Positions 24,301-39,300 of a DNA stretch of 64,000 nucleotides are shown here, piece by piece. The position numbers were made by a program, and so were the translations under genes. Below the pieces are notes generated by a model, which did not search any database, was not told the DNA's origin, and saw only the letters and a list, made by a program, of their open reading frames with translations. This stretch comes from Argyresthia goedartella. Its lineage: Eukaryota; Arthropoda; Insecta; Lepidoptera; Argyresthiidae. How positions within the stretch are numbered: position 1 is the stretch's first letter; every line of letters begins with the position of its first letter. The stretch is taken from the NCBI GenBank assembly GCA_949825045.1, contig OX463815.1:35517356-35581355 (forward strand), read 5' to 3'.

Positions 24301-27300
24301 AACTTTTTGTTTCTTTTTACTTGTACACGAGTTAGCATTAATCTATATGAATAATCCAGATATGTTTTATAGAATGTCAAAGTTGACCCGATTGGTCAAA
24401 TTACGTGATTTAGGTTTGTATCGTACCTTGTGTTTAGCACATCAGCGCCATCTGCCACAGACCTTTGAAATTATACATTTTTTTCCAGTAAATCGACGAT
24501 GGTGCGTCTTCTATACCGGTTCTTTGAGCCGCAGTCAGGTCAGATCTTCGTCGCCGGACAGAATATCAGGGATCTCGACCTTGCTAGCTTGCGACGGTCC
24601 ATGGCTATCGTACCGCAGGTAACGTTACACCGAACTCAATTTGATGCTTGGTTGCATGACTTCGATGGACAGTCGGATATAAACATGAAACATAAACATA
24701 AATATTTATATATAGGCACATACACTAGCATACCCAGTGTCGTGAGCCTTTTTCGCTTCCGTCCCAGCTGGGATTCGAACCCGCGAAATACAAATACAAA
24801 TCATTTATCCATTAAATATTTTCAGTATCTAATAATACAAAAGGGCCCTGTACTAGATTCTAGAAAATTCACAATTCACAATTCTTTATTGCACAGAACA
24901 TTAAAACAAAACATTTTACAAGAAATTAAAAGGCAAAGGCGAGCTTATCTCTCAACAGAGATTTCTTACAGCAAAAATATCAGGATAGGATACATATAAA
25001 TCTGTTTTACAAGAGCCCCGCCATTCCCAATGTGATACAAAGTAATAAACAACGTTAAGTAGACTATGTAGAAAATAGCCGCTATTATTACAAAATATAA
25101 AAAATAAAAAATATCCAAATATTATTACAAAACATAATTTAGGGTATTAAAATAGGGGTAGTTATGTAGAGTGTGTGAAGTGAGTGTGGAGAGAAGATGT
25201 GAGTGTAGTGAGTGTCTTAAAGAGATGTAAAGTGAAGTGTAATGTGTGAAGGGAGGTGGGGAAAAGTCTTATCTACGTATGAACGTAATATGATATGAAA
25301 TCTCGCTTGGGAGACAGAGCCACTCCACAGAGATCTTCTTATCTACGTATGAACGTAATATGATATGAAATCTCGCTTGGGAGGCAGAGCCACTCCACAG
25401 AGATCTTCTTATCTACGTATGAACGTAATATGATATGAAATCTCGCTTGGGAGACAGAGCCACTCCACAGAGATCTTCTTATCTACGTATGAACGTAATA
25501 TGATATGAAATCTCGCTTGGGAGACAGAGCCACTCCACAGAGATCTTCTTATCTACGTATGAACGTAATATGATATGAAATCTCGCTTGGGAGGCAGAGC
25601 CACTCCACAGAGATCTTCTTATCTACGTATGAACGTAATATGATATGAAATCTCGCTTGGGAGACAGAGCCACTCCACAGAGATCTTCTTATCTACGTAT
25701 GAACGTAATATGATATGAAATCTCGCTTGGGAGACAGAGCCACTCCACAGAGATCTTCTTATCTACGTATGAACGTAATATGATATGAAATCTCGCTTGG
25801 GAGGCAGAGCCACTCCACAGAGATCTTCTTATCTACGTATGAACGTAATATGATATGAAATCTCGCTTGGGAGACAGAGCCACTCCACAGAGATCTTCTT
25901 ATCTACGTATGAACGTAATATGATATGAAATCTCGCTTGGGAGGCAGAGCCACTCCACAGAGATCTTCTTATCTACGTATGAACGTAATATGATATGAAA
26001 TCTCGCTTGGGAGGCAGAGCCACTCCACAGAGATCTTCTTATCTACGTATGAACGTAATATGATATGAAATCTCGCTTGGGAGGCAGAGCCACTCCACAG
26101 AGATCTTCTTATCTACGTATGAACGTAATATGATATGAAATCTCGCTTGGGAGGCAGAGCCACTCCACAGAGATCTTCTTATCTACGTATGAACGTAATA
26201 TGATATGAAATCTCGCTTGGGAGGCAGAGCCACTCCACAGAGATCTTCTTATCTACGTATGAACGTAATATGATATGAAATCTCGCTTGGGAGACAGAGC
26301 CACTCCACAGAGATCTTCTTATGGTCCATGATCCAGTCATGAAGTCATGACAAAACAATTTTTTTGTACGACTATCGATCAGGTTTGTCTTAAGGAAGAA
26401 TAAATGACTATTCCTATACTGTTTGATGTGGTAGTTGCAGAGGGTTGCACACTTGTTGAGCCAGTAAATTCAACACTGCTTGCGTTGCAGGTAGGCACTT
26501 TTGATTATCTCAAAGATATGAGATATCCCGACCGAAAAACTAACGTCCGCCTGCACACAAGGCAACTTTGAACGATTCACAAACGACTCGCTTTCGCTAC
26601 TGGTTGATTTCTGTTTCTTTGGGATTCGTTACCAATTCTTTGGGTACCCATTAGCAACCAGTTACCAATAGATTCATGTGCAGATAGGACTAACATGGGT
26701 GTGAATTATTCACGGTCGGAGATTAATTTCCAACTGGATTTTGGATGGATTTCAATTTTGACTGTATTTCTGGATTGAAACTAGATACTTAAGTTGTCTG
26801 AAGATGTTTCACGATAACCCAAAGAGCGATCCTTGCCCAAAACATACTACTTACCGCTTCACGGAAACCAGAAGCCGGCCATCTTTGCAAATATGACCAG
26901 CCAGACAGGTTACTGTCACTGAATTCTGGATGTTTGGGGCATACACTGTAATTACACTGCATTCCCTGTAGTCATTTAGAATTATAAATGAAGCGTGGGT
27001 TATTTATTCGCTAGAAGAATATTTGTTCACAACTCACTGATAGTCTTTTGTTTTTGACTGACTGCGCCCTCTAGCGGCGCTTTGCGTAAACACAACACAC
27101 GCCACGGTAAAGGGCTCATAATCACATCACATTACGAATGGCCGAGTCGGAAGTGACCCTGCCTACGAAGCCAAGGGTCCCGGGTTCGAGTCCCGGTGGG
27201 GGCAAATATTTGTTTAATGAGAACGGATGTTTGTACCCTAGTCATGGTTGTTGATCTATCTAAGTATAATATTTATCTATATAAGTATGTGTATCGTTGT

Positions 27301-30300
27301 CTAGTACCCAAGATACAGACAATCCTGGTTTGGGGCTAGATCAATGTGTGTAAATAGTGTCCAAAGTGTTATTATTATTATTATTACATGTATTAATATT
27401 ATTAAGGAACTAACGTTGGTCCCCAGGACTGCGTACTGTTCCACGACACGATACAACACAACCTGCACTACGGCGACCTGGCGCGGCCCAGCGATGACGT
27501 CATAGAGGCCGCCAAGATGGCGGAGCTGCACGAAGCTGTGCTGACCTGGCCCAAGGTACGTTGCAGAGGACTACCTTTGGAAACAAGCTCCAACTTCTTA
27601 GGCAGCAGACGACGGCAGCTTTAAAACGTTGTGTAGACATGTTGTGAGGCTGCCGTCGCTGCCGACGCGCATGCCGCTCGTGTGTAGGAGCTCTTAATTG
27701 GAGGTGGGGGTTAAATAGAACAAACATGGCGACAGGTCTTTTCCCACTCGGGGTGGCACAGGGAGCTAGCCCGTCGCCGCGCCCTCATCATGCCAGTCAG
27801 CCAGTAATTCAAGACAGTGCGGCGCTTCAACATCGGATATTCACCTACATGTTGCCTCTCTTTCTATCGCGTTACTTTGTCTCTTCTGACGCGGCATGTC
27901 TAACGTTAGGGTTGTTCTCTTGTGACGAATAATTAATCTTACCAGCTACGAACCAATCTATTATTCTCCATTATATAAATATAGATATCCAATATATAAA
28001 CCAAAAACTATTATTCTCCATTTGATAATTATAATATACTTACGTAGTGGTTAGAAAACTATTTTACAATGTCTCGATGGGTATAGTAAACTAAGGAGAT
28101 AGTCATATACTATTAATCCAGTTCTGGTTACGAAACTAAAAAATAAATTAAATATTAATAGCGCAAATTAAACATTTGATACATACAGCTAATTATCAGT
28201 AGAAGTACGTTTCCTTACCTTTCGATGTCCTTTGGTAGTGTGAACAACGTGAGGTAATGCTTATTAATATTTAGGCAGCCAAATGCGATGTATCTGTATA
28301 TAATGCGAGTACGTGACGTGCTTTCCGGGCGGCGCCCGACGATCCTTAGAAATACTTTGAATTTGTCCTCGCAAACGCGGACGCGGATCTTGTATCTTTA
28401 CAGGTAAAGTGTGGACAACGTCCTGGTTCTACTAAGGTACACTTACTACAGATGATCTATCTTCATTAACAAAAGAAACTTGCAATGTATATTTGTTGTT
28501 TTTGTTTAGGGAACACTCGAAAATTTGAAAATAAACAAGCCGGGTCATATGAATCAATCACAAAGACCAATAAACAAGCTGAATCACAGAAAAAAAAGTT
28601 GCCAATTACACTAGCACAAGATAGTAAAGCCCGTCTGAACAGTAGCGTAAAGCACGAACAAACTAAAAAAATCTCGCACTGTGAACACGGTCTTAGCTTC
28701 GTGGTCGCAGTTAGTCGCTTAAATCAGACACTTAACTAACTCTCTAGACCGTTAATTAAATGCCGACGTTAAACCAAGTCACTAAAGTTCCGTCAGAAAA
28801 GTGAGTGAACACAACGTTTAACGAGTTGTCTAAACGTTCCTAATACACAGTCAGGTCATAAGTTCTGTCACACAATAAAAACTTTGAATTTAGAACGCTG
28901 GCCACAAACAAGTTTATTGAATTCGAATTTCGAATTTTTCATGAAAATAAAAATGTGTACTTTTTAGAATTTTCCTCATTTTTAAATATGGAGTGGACAC
29001 TTAAAGAAGACCGTGTCGCAGTTATTGCGTTGCATCATTGCGGTTACGCGCCAATTCAGATTTTCGACTTACTGAAAAATTTGAATATAACCAAAAGATT
29101 CGTTTATCATACCATAAAACGATACAATGAAGACTCTAGTGTAGATGACCTGCAAGAAGTGGTTGCCCTCGCTCTGTTAGGACTCCAGTAGTGATAAAAG
29201 CTGTGAAGGCGCGAATTCAAAGAAATCCCATACGTAAGCAGAAACTGTTGGCCCTTCAGATGGGGTTAAGCAGGACCACGGTGAAAAGGGTGTTAAATGA
29301 AGACTTAGGGCTTAGGGCATATCGAAGAAAAACAGGACCGATATTGACATGGACCTCGTTCGTGCTGCGATAGACGACTGGCCGCGCAGAATAAAGGCCT
29401 GTATTCAAAATCGCGGGGGTCATTTTGAATAAACTTTATTACCATAAGAATCTATGTTTTATTAAGTTCATTTTGCTATATAAATGTTTACATAAATAAT
29501 AAACATGTCTAAATTATTTCATATTGCACATGTGACAGAACTTATGACCTGACTATGTATTAGGTCCTTACATATGAAATTGGCGTTTTGTATGGAGAAA
29601 TTGAAGTTAACTCAATTTTCAGTATCAACATTTTTGTATTTTTTTTAGGAATGACGGATCCTAATTTTATAAACTTTGTGTGTATGAATGAGACAACATT
29701 TAGCTAACAGAAGATTTTATATAATTTTTGAAAAGTGTCACCTGTAAAAAAATATTACGAATATTATAATGAAAATGGATGACATTTAGGAGGCACTGAT
29801 TTTGAAGATAACATTTTAGTTATCAAACTGAAAATTAAAAGAAAATTTAATAAATAGATGTAAAATATTGAAATTAATTTTAAAACAATAAAAAAAACTG
29901 GCAATAGCTATTGAATTACTCGAATTATGTACTCCTGAATCTGTAAGAAAAATTCGCCAATTTCATAGGTAAGCACCCAATATTTAAAATATTTATTTAT
30001 AAATATTTTTTTATGTGTACTTAAGTTTATGTTTTAAGTATTTTTGTTGTTCTTACATGTTCAACCTAACACGAAGGATAAAGGGGCTTCGCTTCGCTCA
30101 CCCCCTTTACCCTTCACCTAAGATACCGCAATATTTTGCCCTGATACAAACTGTGCAAATCAGCTGTTGACGCCATCTTGTTTTCCAACAGGCTTTCGGT
30201 AAGACAGATTGTTAAACGTTTTTGACGTTGCTTTATTTAAATCAAAATGCTAGTGACTTGGTTAAACGTCGGCATTTAATTAACGGTCTAGAGAGTTAGT

Positions 30301-33300
30301 TAAGCGTCTGATTTAACCAACCAACTGCGACAGCTCTACCAATCAGACGCCAGTGCTTTTCTTTCCCATCAACTCGTCTCGGCAAATAGAGTTTAGTTAT
30401 ATTGTCGCCGCGGTTACACCACCCAGGGGTACGCGACGCAGGTCGGCGAGCGGGGTCTCAAGCTGTCGGGCGGCGAGAAGCAGCGCGTCGCCATCGCGCG
30501 TGCCATACTCAAGAACTCGCCCATCATCATCTTCGACGAGGCCACCTCGAGTCTCGACTCGCTCACCGAGCACGTGAGTACACAACTCAACTCATTATAA
30601 AAAAAACAAATTAACCGACTGCATTTTATTTCGATACCACATACAAACTTATGAATGCAACTGTTACTTGTCTCTTAGCCCGTGAACCAGCTCTCACCTC
30701 TCTCTCGTCCATGAATGCGTTTCTCTTGCACCCATGCTGGAGCCGCATCAATTACTTTGTTGTCTGAAATCCAAACTAGTGACTTTTTACTAAAATTGTG
30801 TAGCCGTCCGTCAAGCCGTTTAGGCTGTAGCGAGTGCTAACAAAATGGAAGGAGATCTCTTATTAGAGACAAGCTCGTCTTTGTACAGATGTAGTGAATA
30901 ATTTCCTTATCGGCAAAACTCGGAACAACGATAACACCCGAATGGTGCCGATGTGTCTATGAATTACTGTATTATTAAATTACGTGTAGGTATCAAATAA
31001 ATCGCATACTTTATTTATCAATGTCAAATGTCAAATTGCCCGTTTGACGTATATTACACTGAGATGTTAAAACCACCACGATTCTATCATATAAAGAATT
31101 CGTTAGGTATACAAAAATATAACTAGTTACTGAGGACGTTTTATTTCAAAAAAAAACGCACTGATAAAAACCAAATTCCGGTTGGGATGATCTAATGATT
31201 CTATAAGGATTGGAACCCCAAAAGTCTAACTATAAGTCAAAACTACAGTAGGATTTTGCAGACCTTTTTTATAACAATAAATTTTTGTAATTAATTAAAA
31301 ATACTATGACATAACAAAAAAGACACCTCAACATAAACCAAAACAAACCAGCAGAGAAATTAATATAAATAAATATGATTTTCTGATTGTAGAACGACTT
31401 CGATTATGACAGCGGGATAAGAGGAGGAGGAGCGGGGTGGACAGTGTGATGCGAAACAATACTTCCAACTTCCATATCACAGTCAGAATCAGAACTATTT
31501 TCTGGTGTATCATCGTCAGAGTTTTCATGAACGGTGATTACAAAACTAGCCATATAATTTTCCAACTCAGGTTCGTGTTTTCGGTACTCGTTTTCGCATT
31601 TGATGGCGTGGTCACATACTTTGGCCCAAACATCGGAACCAATCATATTAACCTTTTCCTGTACCAATTGTTTCACAGTAGTCATATTCATACTGATGTT
31701 TCTTTTGGTTACGTATCCCTTTATTTGAGACCATATGTTTTCAATCGGATTGAAATCAGGATGATATGGTGGCAATCTTAGTACGCTGTGTCCATATTCG
31801 TTCATAAGTTTATCTATAGAGTATTCTACAAAGTCTTGTTTGTACTTGCAAATAATTTCATATACATATTTCAAGTTTTGTTAATGACGGATCAATCGGA
31901 ACGTTATGTTTGGATAGCCGATCAATCATGTCTTGCTTCCTGGTATTTGAATTAGGAGGTTTTTCTACGTACTTATTATGATATGCAGCATTATCTACTA
32001 CTAGTACCGAATGTGGAGCTAAGTTTGGAATGAGTTGATTACGAAGCCATTTTTCATAGTTTTCATTGTTCATCGCGTTGTGATAGTCACCTGTTTTATC
32101 AGTAGACTGATACATTAACAATGCCCCAGGTATAAACCCCTTTCTACTACCAGCGTGCACTATTATAAGACGTTGTCCTTTAGAAATTAACTGTTTCACT
32201 CCGTTTTCTGACGAGTCAGCCCAGCTTTTACCTGCCAAATGTGAGGTATGGATGTATGTTTCATCCATGTAAACAATCTCTCTCCCTTGCAATCTGTACT
32301 TTTTTATCGCGGCTAAAAACTTTACTCTTTTTAAACGAACATCATCTTTCTCGATAAGTAATTTTCTGTTGTTTTCAACTTTTTTATACCGAAATCCCAT
32401 TTTTCTAAGAATTTTTCTTAGCGTAAAGTCACATCCCTTAAAATGTATGGCTTCGGCTTAAAATGTATGGCTTGTTTGTATATCAAATGGAAATTATACA
32501 CTAATCGGCGTAAAACGTTGTAGTCAAAATCGTCAAGACCTAGACAAAATAATTTATTTGGTCTACCCAACTTTGCCGACTTCGGACTATTGGAGGTGGA
32601 TTGATTTATGTATTCTTTTTGCAATATTTTATTTACTGTTCGTTGAGAAATTCCACTGGCCTCCGAAACTCGTTTTTGGACTTTACAAAAGTAAGCAGTA
32701 TAGTTGGTATGTTTGAATTTATCATTTTCAGTTAAGAAATATAAATAAATATTGAAAATAACTTCGCAGGCTTGCCGATCTAAACGTTTCCCTTTTCTTA
32801 GTGCTTTCGGCATGTCTGTTATAAATTGTTAATGTGGATCGAATAAAATCAATGTTTATTATTTACAAAAATGACAGACAAGAGTGAAATGTAAAGTCAA
32901 AAAAAAAAATAGGTGGCCTGCATTAATACACGAGTCCATGAAGTTTATCACAAAATCTAACATAAATATCAACAAAATATTTCTGTGGTATTAACTACTC
33001 TATATAGATACTTCCTCTTGCAATGCGACCGTTCCCTACGTTGTCTCGATGGGTACTGAGTGCGAGTGAAGTAGTAAGACAAAAACGAACATTTCCGAGA
33101 AAATACGAAAGGAAAGGATTATTCACTACATCTGTACACTTTTTTCACGTAACTCTTATTTTTATATAATTTGTGTGCACTAATAATAATAATAATACCT
33201 TGGACCCTATTTACACACATTGATCTAGCCCCAAACTAGGATTCCCTGTATCTTGGGTACTAGACAACGATACACATACTTATATAGATAAATATTATAC

Positions 33301-36300
33301 TTAGATAGATAAACAACCATGACTTGGGTACAAACATCCGTTCTCATCAAACAAACATTTGCCCCCACCGGGACTCGAACCCGGGACCCTTGGCTTCGTA
33401 GGCAGGGTCACTGCCGACTCGGCCATTCGGGTCGTCAGAAGAAAGAAGAGATTATTACATTATATATGTCTTTGGCCATATCATAGAATGGATCTGGCCG
33501 ATTATTTCATGAAATGGTTGTTGGTGGTGAATTTGATGAAACATGTCTTTTTAAAAGCATTTTTGTTCAGTACTAACTAATGTTTTTTATGATTTACATG
33601 TCGAACTAACATGAATATTATTCGGGAGCTAACGCAGTGCTTTTCCCTAAAATATTTCTTCATTCAATGAAAGTTCTAATTCAACCATGGCTGGCCAAAT
33701 TAATGGTTACGACACATGCATATATAAAAAACCGTTCAAGTGCGAGTCTAACTCGCGCAAGAAAGGTTCCGTACCACCGTGCAATAGCAGGGATGGTGTG
33801 GAGTGAATAGTTTGGATTTTACATAGCAAAATGTTGTTTACGAAGTTATTGGTGCGGCTACTTTCACACTCCATGTACGTAACCAGGTGCATTCATAAGT
33901 TTGTATGTGGTATTGAAGGAATTGTTGAATGGGAGCCCTCTTAAATATTTATTTTATTTTGTTTTTTAGTATTTTTTGTAATAGCAGCAACTGAAATACA
34001 TCATCTGTGAAAATTTTATCTGTCTAACTATATGGTTCATGAGAAACAGGCTGGTGACAGACCGACGGACAGACGGACAGCGGAGGCTTAGTAATAGTGT
34101 CCCGTTTGGCACCCTTCGGGTACGGAACCCTAAAGAAGCACTTTCGCTCTCTTTCGTGAGAGTTATAGTATGTATATCATTATTATAATATATAAACTAT
34201 ATTTGCAGGTACATGTATGTATAGTTGTAGTCTGGTATATAAGTATTTTATTTTCCGTATTTTAAATTATATGTATTTTAGTATAGATTAGATATTAGAT
34301 ATTGCGCACTGCCTACCCTTTCATGATACATTTTGCATGGCTTGGTTAGCTGGAAGAAATCTCTTTTTAGAGATAAGCTCGCTTTTCTCCATATGCAACC
34401 TTTTAAATTTAATATGTGTGTCTGCAATCAATAATTATGAATATACACTCGAAAGTAATTCCTTTGGTCTTGTGCAGACGGGTGAAGATCAATATGTTAT
34501 TAGTTGTAGTTGTAGTATGTAGTATCGGCTTTGACCAGTTTCCCCTCAAGTGTAAATTATGTAAATAAATCGATCAAGTGCGAGTCGGATTCACGCACGA
34601 AGAGATCCGAACCATCGTACAAGAAAAGTTGCAAACAAAGACCTTTTTTTAAACTGCGTGTAGTTCATTACTTGTTGCTAAAGCGGCAACAGAAATACAT
34701 ATTCAGTGAAAATTTCAACGTGTTCACGACAATGAATACCAATTTTTTTGAATTTACCTGATGCAAAAAGCAAAAGCTTTCAAAACTATTAATTAGTGTC
34801 TAAAAAGTAAATTAGTTTATTTTTAAGGTGCCGTACACGAAGGGTGCCAAACGGGGCGCTATTACTAAGCCTCTGCTGTCCGTCTGTCTCTCTGTCTGTC
34901 CGTAAGCGGGCTGTATTTCATGAACGGTAATAGGTAGAGAGTTAACTTTTTAACATAATGTGTATATTCAAATGATGTCTCAATTATACAAGTGTTTAGT
35001 TTTAGTATCGTACCACTAGATGGCGTTGGTTGTACTCTGACTCGCGCTATCGTTTGGTTTTCATCATCATCATCATTGGCAGCTTTTTCCGCCCACTGCT
35101 GGGTATAAGCCTCCTCCAATTTGTGCCAACCTCTCCGGTCCTGTGCCAGACGAATCCAGGTATTCCCCGCGATGTTAGTAATATCGTCGACCCATCTGGC
35201 TGCCGGCCGACCCACGCTCCTTCTTCCTTCCTTTGGCCACCACTCGGTCAGGGATCTTCTCCACCTGCCATCACCTCGCCTCGCCAAGTGCCCTGCCCAC
35301 TTAAACTTGAGTCTAGTGATACGTTTTACGACATCTTAGACTTTCGTCCGTTGACGTATCTCGACGTTTCGGACTCGATCTAGAAGTGTGATGTCTAGCA
35401 TGGAACGCTCCATGGCTCTTTGGGCTACTCTCATTCGTTTCACCGTTTCCTTTGTGAGCGTCCATGTTTCGGCACCGTACGTCATGGTAGGCAGGACACA
35501 TTGGTCGAATAGTTTGGTTTTCAGGCATTGCGGCATCTTTCGATCCCTGAATATTCTCTCGAGTTTCTTGAATGCCGCCCATCCAAGTTGGACTCTCCTG
35601 GAGACCTCCTTCGCCTGGTGCTCTCTACCAAAAGATAGAATGTGTCCAAGATAGACATAATGATCAACCACCTCTAGCGTCTCATATCCGACAGTGATGT
35701 TGGACAATGAGCTGTCAGAGATGTTTGTCATAACCTTAGTCTTGGACATATTCATCTTCAGGCCAACTTTAAGAGAAGCACTATAAAGATCTTGAAGCAT
35801 GCTTTGGAGGTCGCCAGGTTTGTCGGCGAACAGGATTATATCGTCGGCGAAGCGGAGGTGCGTCAGGAATGCACCATTGATGTTTATGCCTTGCTGGTCC
35901 CATGTAAGCGTCTTTACTATGTCTTCTAAGACAGCTGTAAAGAGCTTAGGTGATATGGTGTCTCCCTGGCGCACCCCTCGTTCGATGCTAATGCGGTTCG
36001 TCAGCTTGTGAATCCGCACTTGCATCGTTGCCGACTTGTAAAGCTCCCGGAGGACATCCACGTATCGGGCGTCGATCTGGCAACGATGGAGTGCATGGAA
36101 GACCGCCCAGTGTTCGACACTGTCGAAAGCCTTCTCATAATCGATGAAGGCGAAACACAGGGGTCGATTCCATTCCTGTGATTTCTCCAACAGCTGCTTC
36201 ACAGTGTGGATATGATCGATAGTGGAGTATTCGCTCCGGAAGCCTGCCTGTTCGATGGGTTGGCATTCGTCGAGTTGGCGGGTGATCCTATTGCACAGCA

Positions 36301-39300
36301 CTTTGGTAAAAATCTTGTAGATCTGCAGGAGGAGGCTTATCGGGCGATAGTTTCCCAGTTTGGTTATATCCCCTTTCTTGTGCAGTATGGTCACTACCGC
36401 ATTATTCCAGGGTTCGGGTGAAACTCCGCCATGAAGTACCTTATTGAAGAGTTCTACAAGGACCTCAAGTACATGGTCACCACCGGCTATCAGAAGCTCA
36501 ACCGTTACACCTTCTTCGCCGGGAGATTTATCCTTTTTCATTTGCCTCATGGCCCATTCTATTTCAGAGTGTAGAATGGGAGGCAGGATTTGCTCACTTC
36601 GGCATTCGGTTGGGCTGGCTCTGGGGTCGCCGTCTGTGGTGACCGGCTCCGTTGCACTAGATCTGTACAGTTCCGTGTAGAACTCTTCAACTATGGCCTC
36701 TATGCCTTCTCTGTGCGTCACTGTAGATCCGTTCTTGTCTGTTAATTTAATAATTTCTGAATTCCCCGTTTTAGTTCGTATTTTAAATACTTTAGGTCCC
36801 CTATTTTATTTTATTGTACGCTGTATTGTTTCAGTGTTGTGTGTCCTAATATATTTTCTGATAGCCTTTTGAATTTGTTTATTTAATAAATTTAAGTTTT
36901 GATGGTCTCTGACAGTGATCTGACGCATATCTCTTCTCTTTTCCAACAGTGCAGTAGTTTCTGGTGTTAACTTTTGGTGTTTGGTCTTGACTCCGCCCAG
37001 GTGTTTTTAAGTTGTCTCTAGTAAGGACTTGCACAACTTTGCGTTTAGGTTGTCGACGTCCAGATTCAACTATTTCAGTCCTTCGAATGCGTTCTTCAAG
37101 TCCAGTTGGAACTATTTCTGCAGGTGTCTCACATCTTCAAGCATATATCGATTCTGTGACTGAACTAGCTTGCTTCTTTCCTTACTTAAGTTGAATCTAA
37201 ACGTCGCTCTAACTAAACGATGGTCACTTCCTGCCTTAAAGTGACTGAGGACAGTAACGTTGCTAACTATGTTCTTTTGTGAGCTTATTACATAGTCGAC
37301 CTCATTTTTGGTCTTACCGCCGGGGCTTACCCAGGTCCATATCAGTTAATAATATTTCCTAAGTGTTTATTAATCAGGAGTTAACAAGAGTTTAAATACA
37401 GTGCAGTAAGTTCAAGTGAAGTGTTTTACTATCCAGGGTATTTCTGTCGATGAAAGGGGGGCCCCATGCAAGAGACGTATATTATCTATTATTCCTGCCC
37501 TTGCGAATTACTAAAGCAACATTATTCAAATATCACACAAATTTCGCGGTACACATCGACGTTGTCGGTGACGTCGGTTAGTTTGACGTCGCATCAGCAA
37601 ACTTTAGGGACTGGTATCGAAACCAAGTTGAAACCTAGTTTTTAGGATTCCGTACCCGAAGGGTGTTAATCGGGACCCCTATTAACCCCTCATTTTCACA
37701 GAATGTATTTATTTTTATTTTTATTTATTCAGAAAACCAACAGCGTTACAGTTTAATTCTCTTAATTAAATTACTTATTTACTGCAGCCAATTATAGGTT
37801 TCCATAAATTACTTTATTCAAGACTCCTTAAATTATGGGGTTAGTAAAATAGATAGGTTATTTATTCGGAACTATGTTTTGTGTATTATTGAGAGGGGGT
37901 TGGTGTGAATGCAATGTGAGTATGTGTGTATGTGAAGGGTGGTGTTTAGCTATGATTGAAACTGTATTGTTATATTTTGTTATCCGCAGAGAGTGTCAAG
38001 AATTTTATGTTTAAAAATACTTTTGGAATGATGGTATACGTCAATGTCGGAGAAAGTTTTATTGTAGGTTCTAGCTATTCGAGTGAGGACAGAATTGTTG
38101 GCGTAATTGGTACGATGTGCCGGATGGTGGAATAGTTAGTTAGCTGTATGTCTAGTGCGGCGGCGCGGCGTGCGCAGCGGCAGCTGGCTCACTAGCGCGG
38201 GGCAGTCCACGTGTGCGTGCGCCAAGTCGTACAGCAGAGACATGTCGGCGAGTGTGCGGCGCGCCGTAAGACTCGGTATCCTGTGTCGCGAGCAGCTCTC
38301 CTCATAGCCATCGATATATGCGTTGCTCTTATAGGTAAGGTGTTTGAGGAATTTGGATTGAATTTTTTCAAGATTTTGCTGGTGTGTGATGTAGTATATT
38401 CAAGATGTGTATATTCAAGTATACTACGTGCATATGCGAAGAACACCTTTTTTATGCAAGATATATCCCTAAAAGGTTGGCAGGCGCGTAGTACAAACCC
38501 TAAGTTTTTGTAGGCTTTCCTGGTGATGATATCTACATTGTCGTTCATATTTAATTGGTGATCCAGGTATACGCCAAGATCACGCACTTGTTGAACACGT
38601 TCAATACGCTGATCCTGGATTGTGTATGAGAAGTGCAAGGGACTGGTTTTCCGTGAAAAGGATATTAATTGGCATTTCATGGTATTAACTTTAATTCTAT
38701 TAGTGATGTAGTATTTTGATAATGTGTTTAGGTCATTTTGTAGGTAAGCACAGTCCGTCGGTCCCTTGATATCCATAAATATTTTTGTATCGTCTGCGTA
38801 CATAAGAAAGGACGCACTACTAAAACAGGTGTAAATGTCGTATAGATAAGAGTTGTACAAGAGGGGCCCCAAGTGGGATCCTTGTGGGACTCCAGATGAT
38901 ATATCCACGAAGTTTGATCTGAACCCACCAACCACAACCGCCTGTGACCTTTTGGTGAGGTATGATTGTATCCAGCGCAGTAGGTCCCCGTGAATTCCTA
39001 GGTGTTCCAATTTGCGCAGCAGGATGGTGTGATCCACACGATCAAAGGCCTTTTCGAAGTCAGTGTAGATCACATCAACCTGCCGACGTTTTTCCATTGA
39101 ATTAAGGCAGAAGTTCGTGAACAGAGCGAGATTCGTGGTAGTAGACCGGCCTCGGAGGAAGCCGTGCTGTTCGGCGGGTATTCCTTTTGATAAACAAAGA
39201 TAGAAAGTGTCGTATACTCATTTTTCTAATATTTTGGCAAATATATTCAGGATAGATATGGGCCGGTAGTTTGCGACCTTTAATTTAGAGTTCTTTTTGT

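Larger units (their letters stand above)
30839..33180 (+). mobile_element. LINE 3' tail (family T) split by a DNA transposon
   Basis: The left half 30839..30885 (GGAGATCTCTTATTAGAGAC, AAGCTCGTCTTTGTA) and the right half 33135..33180 (TACACTTTTTTCACGTAACT onward) together match the continuous family T copies at 23085 and 34305. The break is exactly at the TA of CTTTGTA, where the transposon lies. Confidence 0.8.

Noticed and set aside
27139..27205. Possible tRNA gene with good A and B boxes
   Set aside because: The same block occurs in four copies followed by one shared body and an AAT tail, so it is a SINE head. No closed acceptor stem was found.
35030..36680. Several + strand ORFs opposite the RTE element
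   Set aside because: They are shadows of the minus-strand RT, which has all expected motifs.
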